Source: RGIG5952 sp045603485
GTDB lineage: Bacteria > Verrucomicrobiota > Kiritimatiellia > RFP12 > JAAYLN01
DNA length: 21,479 nt
NCBI GenBank assembly: GCA_045603485.1
Contig: JAZUMF010000015.1
Span: forward strand, 1-21,479
Reading direction: 5' to 3'
Shown here: in pieces, positions 1 to 4,665 of the stretch
Layout of the letters: the number at the start of each line of letters is the position of its first letter
Position numbering within the stretch: the first letter of the stretch is position 1
Position numbers and translations under genes: made by a program
The notes under the pieces: generated by a model
The model's database searches: none
What the model saw: only the letters and a program-made list of their open reading frames with translations
Told to the model about the DNA's origin: nothing

Positions 1-21
1 GATAAAATCATTGAGCGTCAT
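1..21 (-). CDS. 5' end of an unidentified leftward gene (partial)
   Basis: Only the first seven codons (MTLNDFI) lie in the window, reading leftward off the edge. The start is supported by AAGGAG (plus-strand 29-34), seven bases upstream of the ATG at 19-21, and by a promoter-like pair further upstream. Nothing can be said about function. The start codon lies inside a 13-bp imperfect inverted repeat described separately. Confidence 0.6.
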
Positions 22-66
22 GTAAGACTCCTTTTTTTTGGATACTGGATTTTCTTATATGACGCT
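14..66. repeat. 13-bp imperfect inverted repeat across start codon and promoter
   Basis: AGCGTCATGTAAG at 14-26 and CTTATATGACGCT at 54-66 are reverse complements except for one base, with 27 bases between. One arm covers the ATG of the left-edge gene and the other lies in its promoter spacer. It is followed by seven T on the plus strand. It could be a regulator-binding palindrome or, if transcription starts further upstream, a hairpin over the start codon. Confidence 0.5.
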
Positions 67-77
67 TTTTTTGTCAA
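49..77 (-). promoter_or_regulatory. Putative promoter of the left-edge gene
   Basis: On the minus strand a perfect -35 TTGACA (72-77) is followed 17 bp later by GAAAAT (49-54), a 4/6 match to the -10 consensus. Transcription would begin near 42, leaving about 20 bases of leader including the AAGGAG ribosome site. One arm of the neighbouring inverted repeat fills the spacer, so it could be an operator. Confidence 0.45.
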
Positions 78-141
78 CTCTTTTAAGCTCATAGTAAGCA
101 CCAAATTTGATGCTTACCCACACTTTTTAAGGAAGAGCCAT

Positions 142-237
142 TTTTGATATAATTGCTTTCGACAATGAGAAAAATGGGCACGGGCGAGTTAGCCCGTGTG
201 CTAAAGGTAAGTTGTTTCAAATAAGTTGTTTCCAATC
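142..237. repeat. M element, right half only (copy 1)
   Basis: This is the right half of the ~188-bp M element found complete at 1973-2157, 2305-2494 and 3563-3752. It holds the hairpin GCACGGGC/GCCCGTGT (178-185, 192-199; loop GAGTTA) and the terminal GTTGTTTCCAATC (225-237). The left half is absent, replaced by unrelated sequence, so this copy is truncated. Confidence 0.85.
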
Positions 238-385
238 AAAAAAGACCATTAGACTTGATATACCAAAATCTTGACTCAATAACTTCCCATAGCTTAAGCA
301 AAGTTTGCAAGTAGGAGCAGTTTGACAGTTTGCGAGTTTGACATTTTTTTAAATCAAAAAGGACTGTCCATTAAAAAGTTTTAAG
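238..385. repeat. Q block followed by P block (copy 1)
   Basis: Q (238-351) closely matches 2158-2271 and 3753-3867, with the recurring words GTTTGCAAGTAG and GTTTGCGAGTTTGAC. P (352-385) has the core GGACTGTCC then TTAAAAAGTTTTAAG. The repeated sequence stops here and unique cassette DNA begins, so P marks the left boundary of the first gene cassette. No coding sequence is seen in it. Confidence 0.8.
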
Positions 386-466
386 CGTATTTTGAAAAAA
401 GTATTCCCTCTTTTTTTTCTTAATTCAATTTTTTTGCCGTTTATTTACGGGCTTTTATGAGTGACT

Positions 467-554
467 GTGTTCCCCGTCGTGGGTGGCAACGGCTCTTACT
501 TCTCACCTTTTACCTCTTCCTTATTCGTGTTCCCCATCGTGGGTGGCAACGGCT
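467..554. repeat. Two 28-bp direct repeats with a 32-bp spacer (CRISPR-like pair)
   Basis: The repeats at 467-494 and 527-554 are 28 bp long, begin GTGTTCCCC, end GGCAACGGCT and differ at one base. The 32 bases between them (495-526) are a unique pyrimidine-rich sequence. Repeat and spacer lengths match type I CRISPR units, and GTGTTCCCC is how many I-E repeats begin. Each repeat can form a short hairpin CCC(A/G)-TCG-TGGG, and the one variable base keeps pairing (A-T or G-T). There are only two copies and no cas gene is visible. The 60-bp period is also a multiple of three, so a decayed coding repeat remains possible. Confidence 0.45.
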
Positions 555-662
555 TTCACCAAGCGGAATTCCGCTCCGCGATTTCCTTGTTCCTTTTCTT
601 CTTCTTGCTCATGGAAAACGTTTTTGTCTTGCTCCACATTTGGGTTGGTGGCGGTGAAAAAT
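555..662. other. Non-coding stretch with a perfect 14-bp palindrome
   Basis: Between the 28-bp repeats and the end of the leftward 245-residue gene no gene is supported. It contains the perfect palindrome AGCGGAATTCCGCT (562-575) followed by a pyrimidine-rich run. There is no T-tract on the minus strand that would make it a convincing terminator for the leftward pair. Upstream, 386-466 is AT-rich unique sequence with T-runs and nothing recognisable. Confidence 0.4.
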
Positions 663-1400
663 TCAGCGGCAAAAGTCGAATCCCGCTTCCGGCTGGCAGC
701 AAAACAGGAATTCAAGGGGGAACAGGTTCAGGGGTTTGGCAAGTTCCTCGACCATGCATTGGAATTTGCCGTACCATGCTACGCTGTTCGGCATCCCATT
801 CTCTGGGAAGACGAGCCTGCGCCAGTCCACCTTCCCCCAGCGGCCTTTCGCGATAACCTTGTTCTTCCCACACTTGCGGTAGGCCCGCACAACCCGCCAC
901 ATCGTTTCATCGTCCATCAGGCAATGGTAACCACCAAAGCGGCTGCGCGGGCTTTCTGGCGAAAGGAACCAGTCGTTGAGCCTCCTCTCGTCGATTCCGG
1001 CAATTGGGCCTCCGAGATAGTCCCAGAAATAGTCAACGTATGCAAGCGCCTCCGTCTTGTTGATCACATACTGGATTTTCCCGAAAGTGAAATCGCGGTC
1101 GCCGACGAACTCGTCCCACGGATCGACCCCGGCGACCTCGGCAAGGCCCGTGGCGCATCGCATGAAGCAGTCATCAGGGTCGGAGCCTTCGGCAAGCGCT
1201 GCTGCGTAGTCGTTGAGAACCTTTTGCCCACCAACCTCGAGTTCCACCATTAGCGCCTCCCTCTCCCAAAACGCATCGCTCCATAGCTTGCATGGCGACC
1301 GGTAAACCGATTTCGCGAAGACCTCGTTGACGGCCCTCCTGAAAGGGTCGCTGAAAATGGTTATGGCGTTCCCCATATTGCGAATCGTTTCTTCTGTCAT
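663..1400 (-). CDS. Hypothetical protein, 245 aa (cassette 1)
   Basis: I do not recognise this protein. It has no signal peptide or membrane segment. It is rich in Trp, Phe, Asp and Arg, with phrases such as VDYFWDYLGG and RLNDWFLSPESPRSRFGG, and looks like a soluble globular protein. It starts 37 bases after the stop of the leftward 122-residue gene, so the two are probably co-transcribed. Its own ribosome site is weak (TTGAGAG about 12 bases upstream). A slightly longer plus-strand reading frame overlaps it but begins in non-coding repeat and has no ribosome site, so the minus strand is preferred. Composition is more GC-rich than the surrounding repeats. The cassette setting suggests an accessory function, but none can be named. 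Confidence 0.6.
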   Translation of the reverse strand: MTEETIRNMGNAITIFSDPFRRAVNEVFAKSVYRSPCKLWSDAFWEREALMVELEVGGQKVLNDYAAALAEGSDPDDCFMRCATGLAEVAGVDPWDEFVGDRDFTFGKIQYVINKTEALAYVDYFWDYLGGPIAGIDERRLNDWFLSPESPRSRFGGYHCLMDDETMWRVVRAYRKCGKNKVIAKGRWGKVDWRRLVFPENGMPNSVAWYGKFQCMVEELAKPLNLFPLEFLFCCQPEAGFDFCR

Positions 1401-1437
1401 GGCAGTTGGCTCTCAATAATGGGGTGCTTCCACCCTT

Positions 1438-1806
1438 TCACGCTTGCTGCGTCTGCGGCCTGTATTTCGCCAGTTGGGGCTGCGCCTCCAGAAGCCACTC
1501 CCAGTCACGTTCGGTAAGCACATTCCACATCCGCGACTTCCAGTATTCATCTGTGCAGAGTTCCACGAATTCGGGACGCTCGCGCAGAAGTTCCACCCAA
1601 TCGAGATTCGTGACTTCCGACCAGTCGCACTCGTCGGCGAGCTGGGGATACTTTGTGAGAATCCGCACCCAATCTTCGCCGTTGATGCGCTTCCAGCTCA
1701 AATTGTATTCCCGATTGGCGGTCTCGTAGTCCTCGAGAATCAAGTCGGCAATATCTGCCGATGCTAGATGCGACGTGTCCCACTTGGATTTGATTTCATC
1801 GCTCAT
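1438..1806 (-). CDS. Small Trp-rich repeat protein, 122 aa (cassette 1)
   Basis: The start is well supported by AGAAGGAG six bases before the ATG. The protein has about three degenerate repeats of the form D-W-x2-(I/L)-L-x3-x-P-x-(L/F)-(A/V), roughly residues 45-62, 72-88 and 103-120: DWVRILTKYPQLADEC, DWVELLRERPEFVELC and DWEWLLEAQPQLAKYR. There is no signal peptide, so it is probably cytoplasmic. The pattern looks like an alpha-helical solenoid with one helical hairpin per repeat, but I assign no function. Gene order is this gene first, then the 245-residue gene 37 bases on. Repeat proteins of this style are often expanded in gut-type genomes, which is background impression and not evidence here. 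Confidence 0.72.
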   Translation of the reverse strand: MSDEIKSKWDTSHLASADIADLILEDYETANREYNLSWKRINGEDWVRILTKYPQLADECDWSEVTNLDWVELLRERPEFVELCTDEYWKSRMWNVLTERDWEWLLEAQPQLAKYRPQTQQA

Positions 1807-1901
1807 TGGTTGCTCCTTCTAGGGTTGATGATTGGGGTTGCGATTGTGGCGCACGTCAGTCGCACCGATGTAAATGTTGTTGCCCTGTCTCAGACATATC
1901 T

Positions 1902-1930
1902 ATTGTACCAAAATACCATGATTAAAGTAA
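1902..1930 (-). promoter_or_regulatory. Possible promoter of the cassette 1 gene pair
   Basis: On the minus strand TACAAT (1902-1907) is a good -10 box. The sequence 17 bp upstream, TTACTT (1925-1930), is a weak -35. It would give a leader of about 90 bases before the ATG at 1806 and keeps the promoter inside the cassette, just beside the P block at 1940. Confidence 0.35.
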
Positions 1931-1939
1931 GTATTTTTT

Positions 1940-1972
1940 AATCAAAAAGGACTGTCTCTTAAAAAGTTTTAA
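1940..1972. repeat. P block (right boundary of cassette 1)
   Basis: Copy of the ~34-bp P block with core GGACTGTCTC then TTAAAAAGTTTTAA, abutting a full M element. Together with the P at 352-385 it brackets the two leftward genes of cassette 1. Confidence 0.8.
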
Positions 1973-2157
1973 GATTAGAAACAACCTAGACAACTGGTAA
2001 AAACAACTTTTAAGAGGTGCGCGGGCTAACATGCCCGCGCTCATCTGCTTCAATGTGTGGACTTCAAATATAATTGCTTTCAACAATGAGAAAAGGGGCA
2101 CGGGCGAGTTAGCCCGTGCGCTAAAGGTAAGTTGTTTCAAATAAGTTGTTTCCAATC
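1973..2157. repeat. M element (full copy 2)
   Basis: Full-length copy. The left terminus GATTAGAAACAAC has one mismatch to the inverse of the right terminus GTTGTTTCCAATC. Inside are the hairpins GCGCGGGC/GCCCGCGC (loop TAACAT) and GCACGGGC/GCCCGTGC (loop GAGTTA), about 70 bases apart in opposite relative orientation. The arrangement is like a BIME (paired inverted REP) or a small inverted-repeat element. No coding sequence. Confidence 0.85.
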
Positions 2158-2304
2158 AATAAAGACCATTAGACTTGATATACCAAAATCTTGACTCAAT
2201 AACCTCCCATAGCTTAAGCAAAGTTTGCAAGTAGGAGCAGTTTGATAGTTTGCGAGTTTGACATTTTTTTAAATCAGAAAGGACTGTCCCTTAAAAAGTT
2301 TTAA
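2158..2304. repeat. Q and P blocks (copy 2)
   Basis: Q (2158-2271) then P (2272-2304), matching 238-385 almost base for base. Together with the preceding M and the following M, this makes one full tandem period of about 332 bp (P at 1940 to P at 2272) with no gene inside, like an empty cassette slot. Confidence 0.8.
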
Positions 2305-2494
2305 AATTGGAAACAACCTAGACAACTGGTAAAAACAACTTTTAAGAGGTGCGCGGGCTAACATGCCCGCGCTCATCTACTTCAGTGTGGTCTTCAATTT
2401 TAGATATAACTGCTTTCAACAATGAGAAAAATGGGCACGGGCGAGTTAGCCCGTGCTCCAAAGGTAAGTTGTTTCAAATAAGTTGTTTCCAATT
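2305..2494. repeat. M element (full copy 3)
   Basis: Full copy with perfect 13-bp inverted termini, AATTGGAAACAAC (2305-2317) and GTTGTTTCCAATT (2482-2494). The outermost pair is A-T here and G-C in the copy at 3563-3752. Both internal hairpin loops are kept. The second hairpin ends CCCGTGCTCC instead of CCCGTGCGCT. After 2494 the sequence departs from Q into unique DNA. Confidence 0.85.
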
Positions 2495-2586
2495 ACTAAA
2501 AGGCTCAACGGTTAATTGTATAGATGCGCCCTAGGAGTTAGGGTATCCGCACAAATCAATCAGAAAGGACTGTTCCTTAAAAAATT
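2495..2586. repeat. Unique linker and diverged P block (left boundary of cassette 2)
   Basis: The linker (2495-2557) is unlike Q and contains a short inverted repeat CCCTA/TAGGG around 2530-2544. The P-like block AATCAGAAAGGACTG then TTCCTTAAAAAA (2558-2586) precedes the exported-protein gene. Between 2587 and 2642 a small palindrome GTAGA-GAT-TCTAC (2594-2606) is seen. No convincing promoter was found. Confidence 0.6.
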
Positions 2587-2642
2587 TCTGCTGGTAGAGA
2601 TTCTACAAGTAATGTAACATAAAAATGGAAAGGATTACGGTA

Positions 2643-3320
2643 ATGAAATTATTTAAGCTGGTGGCATTGAACTTTGTTTGCATCGTAGTTGCAAACAGAT
2701 GTGCTTTTGCCGAATCGATTGATGCGAGATTTGAGGAGCGATATGCTACTTGGAAGGCGTGGATTGCGACAAACGAGTTTAGATCAACATACACAGCGTG
2801 CAAGGAGTATTACGACATTGTTGCACTTGGAGTGCCCGCAATTCCCTTTATGATCGGGAAAATGGAAGAGTGTTTTGACGATTTTCACCTTAGCACCGCA
2901 GTGAGTATCGTCTCGAAGCGGGAATTTGACAAATCCGAGTGGCCAGTCGAGAAGCTTGGTGATTCAAAAACAGCCGCAAAATTGTATGTACATTGGTGGA
3001 GGGTCGGGCGATTCCAGACAGGGGCGCAGTTTAGAGATCTGTACGCACGATGGTGTAAGTTCAATATCGAGAGGGAGCTTGGAGATGCAGATCGGGTTTA
3101 CAAGCAGATTGTCAATCTTGGGATTCCCGTGTTACCCTATCTTATTGAGATTATTGACAAAAGCCCCGAGTTTGTTGCTGCCGTTTCTATACTATCTGGC
3201 GATGCTTTGCCCAAAAATGCCAGTCTTGAAGAGACCAAGACTTGGTGGGAGAAAAACAAAGAGCAATTCACCTTGCCCCCCGCTGAGGATGTATTGCCGC
3301 AAAGTGGAGGTTGTTTATGA
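2643..3320 (+). CDS. Exported protein with internal duplication, 225 aa (cassette 2)
   Basis: The ATG at 2643 is preferred over one at 2625: AAAGGA lies eight bases upstream, and translation then begins with a standard signal peptide (K2, hydrophobic core 6-17, cleavage after AFA at 21-23). The mature protein seems to contain two copies of one unit. Copy 1 starts YATW (34-37) and has LGVPAIPFMI and AVSIVS. Copy 2 starts YARW and has LGIPVLPYLI and AVSILS. Each ends near a WW pair. The pattern resembles HEAT-like helical repeats, but I do not recognise the family. The protein is probably periplasmic or surface-associated. Its stop overlaps the ATG of the next gene (ATGA), so the two are translationally coupled. 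Function unknown. Confidence 0.75.
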   Translation: MKLFKLVALNFVCIVVANRCAFAESIDARFEERYATWKAWIATNEFRSTYTACKEYYDIVALGVPAIPFMIGKMEECFDDFHLSTAVSIVSKREFDKSEWPVEKLGDSKTAAKLYVHWWRVGRFQTGAQFRDLYARWCKFNIERELGDADRVYKQIVNLGIPVLPYLIEIIDKSPEFVAAVSILSGDALPKNASLEETKTWWEKNKEQFTLPPAEDVLPQSGGCL

Positions 3321-3530
3321 AAAAAACTAATTTTGTTATTTTTCTTATATTAGTCATAAGTTCCTTTTTTTTATGGTAATGAATATTTTTTTGATGAAGA
3401 GGGGCGGTTAGAAAGGAAAAGTGATGTAACAGGGAAACCAGTATTTATAATTTCCACTCCGCAAAAAGTTAAATTAAATCAGTCTATAAAGGTGACCGAT
3501 AAATTAATAAATACTGTTAAGAAGTTATGA
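3317..3530 (+). pseudogene. Small secreted-protein gene, frameshifted at T8
   Basis: The ATG at 3317 overlaps the previous stop (ATGA) and has GGAGG seven bases upstream. The first frame encodes a typical signal peptide (MKKTNFVIFLILVISSFF) but stops at 3377-3379. Just after a run of eight T (3365-3372) another frame stays open for 52 codons to TGA at 3528-3530. It begins YGNEYFFDEEGRLERK and continues as a polar, Lys-rich chain. With seven T instead of eight the two parts join into one ~70-residue secreted protein. This could be a real inactivating insertion, phase variation at a homopolymer, ribosomal slippage, or a sequencing error. The stop touches the next P block at 3530. No family recognised. 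Confidence 0.65.
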
Positions 3531-3562
3531 ATCAGAAATGACTGTCCCTTAAAAAGTTTTAA
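3530..3562. repeat. P block (right boundary of cassette 2)
   Basis: AATCAGAAATGACTGTCCC then TTAAAAAGTTTTAA. It overlaps the last base of the frameshifted gene's stop codon, so the coding sequence of cassette 2 runs exactly up to the repeat. Confidence 0.8.
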
Positions 3563-3752
3563 GATTGGAAACAACCTAGACAACTAGTAAGCACAACTTT
3601 TAAGAGGTGCGCGGGCTAACATGCCCGCGCTCACCTACTTCAGTGTGGTCTTCAATTTTAGATATAATTGCTTTCAACAATGAGAAAAATGGGCACGGGC
3701 GAGTTAGCCCGTGCGCTAAAGGTAAGTTGTTTCAAATAAGTTGTTTCCAATC
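3563..3752. repeat. M element (full copy 4)
   Basis: Best-preserved copy. It has perfect 13-bp inverted termini GATTGGAAACAAC (3563-3575) and GTTGTTTCCAATC (3740-3752), both GC-rich hairpins, and an AT-rich middle containing TATAAT. The two hairpin segments can also pair with each other over 22 positions with two mismatches and two G-T pairs, giving a cruciform alternative to the two small hairpins. No coding sequence. Confidence 0.87.
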
Positions 3753-3904
3753 AATAAAGATCATTAGACTTGGTATACCAAAATCTTGACTCAATAACTT
3801 CCCATAGCTTAAGCAAAGTTTGCAAGTAGAATCAGTTTGATAGTTTGCGAGTTTGACAGTTTTTTCACGCGGCGAAACTCCTTAACTCCCAATATCCTCT
3901 TCTC
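3753..3904. repeat. Q block with extended R segment
   Basis: Q (3753-3867) continues into a segment (3868-3904, starting ACGCGGCGAAACTCC) absent from the earlier copies. The last 87 bases (3818-3904) are identical to 21095-21181, more than 17 kb away. No gene is seen between 3753 and the efp promoter. Confidence 0.85.
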
Positions 3905-3915
3905 CCAGTATCGAA

Positions 3916-3943
3916 ATTGACATTAGACGCGAGACATTAGACT
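3916..3943. repeat. Short iterated motif TCTAATGT (inverse), 14-bp period
   Basis: Read on the minus strand, TCTAATGT occurs twice at a 14-bp spacing separated by CTCGCG. A related three-unit version lies at 20901-20938 in the opposite orientation. Too short to classify. Confidence 0.4.
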
Positions 3944-3972
3944 TAACAATATTGATAGTGCGCAGTTTGACC

Positions 3973-4001
3973 TTGCATAAATCTCATTCTTTCGGTAAAC
4001 T
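3973..4001 (+). promoter_or_regulatory. Putative promoter of efp-comM
   Basis: TTGCAT (3973-3978) and TAAACT (3996-4001) are spaced 17 bp, the same -35 hexamer and spacing as the metallo-beta-lactamase gene promoter at 13564-13592. It would give a leader of about 70 bases before efp. Confidence 0.45.
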
Positions 4002-4080
4002 ATCATAGTTTGAGTTTTAGGCAATAAAACGAGATTTTTACAACATTGTGCCATCTTGGCAACCACAGCAAAGGACTAAA

Positions 4081-4647
4081 ATGTATACATCATCAGACCT
4101 TCGTAAGGGCCTTAAAATCATGATTGATGACCAGCCTTGGATCATCACTGAATTTGACTTCGCTAAACCCGGAAAGGGTCAAGCCATCTATAACTGCAAG
4201 CTTAAGAATATGCTCAACGGTTCAACTATGAGCCGCAGCTACCGCAGTGGCGATCGCTTTGAAAAGCCTGAGCTTGAGAATATCAATGTCAACTTCTCAT
4301 ACGAAGACGGCAACAACTATGTCTTTACCGATGAGAACTATGAAGAGGTTCGCGTAAGCGCCGATGTTCTTGGTGAAAGCCGCTTCTTCCTTATTGATAA
4401 CATGGAGTGCGAAGCTCTTCTCTTCCGCGGCTCTGCAATTGAAGTCACCCTTCCAAACTTTGTCGAGCGCGCTATCGTCAAGTGCGATCCCGGCGTCCGC
4501 GGCAATACCGCAAGCGGTAAGGTCACAAAGCCGGCAACACTTGAGGGCGGCTATGAGCTCGCAGTACCTCTCTTCGTCAATGAAGGTGATATAATCCGCG
4601 TTGACACCCGCACAGGTGAATACACCGACCGCGTTAAGGCATTTTAA
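4081..4647 (+). CDS. efp: Elongation factor P
   Basis: EF-P binds between the ribosomal P and E sites and relieves stalling at polyproline stretches. The 188 residues match the usual length. Three beta-barrel domains are expected: an N-terminal KOW-like domain, then two OB-like domains, the last ending GDIIRVDTRTGEY. The tip of domain I reads PGKGQA with Lys32 at the position modified by beta-lysylation in E. coli-type EF-P. No modification enzyme is encoded nearby. The start at 4081 (MYTSSDLRKGLKI) is chosen over an in-frame GTG at 4048, because AAAGGA lies five bases upstream and homologues begin here. comM follows after 18 bases in the same direction. Confidence 0.96.
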   Translation: MYTSSDLRKGLKIMIDDQPWIITEFDFAKPGKGQAIYNCKLKNMLNGSTMSRSYRSGDRFEKPELENINVNFSYEDGNNYVFTDENYEEVRVSADVLGESRFFLIDNMECEALLFRGSAIEVTLPNFVERAIVKCDPGVRGNTASGKVTKPATLEGGYELAVPLFVNEGDIIRVDTRTGEYTDRVKAF

Positions 4648-4665
4648 GTCCTTTAGGTGCGGGAG

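Noticed and set aside
631..658. Possible third copy of the 28-bp CRISPR-like repeat
   Set aside because: Similarity is weak and it is out of the 60-bp register.
483..1253. Plus-strand open frame of 256 codons across cassette 1
   Set aside because: It begins in the 28-bp repeat region, lacks a ribosome site and has low-quality composition. The opposite-strand pair has a clear ribosome site and protein-like content.
3563..3752. M-element hairpins as transcription terminators
   Set aside because: Neither hairpin is followed by a T-run on either strand.
4048..4080. Upstream GTG start for efp
   Set aside because: The 11 extra residues have no family counterpart, and the ribosome site fits the ATG at 4081.
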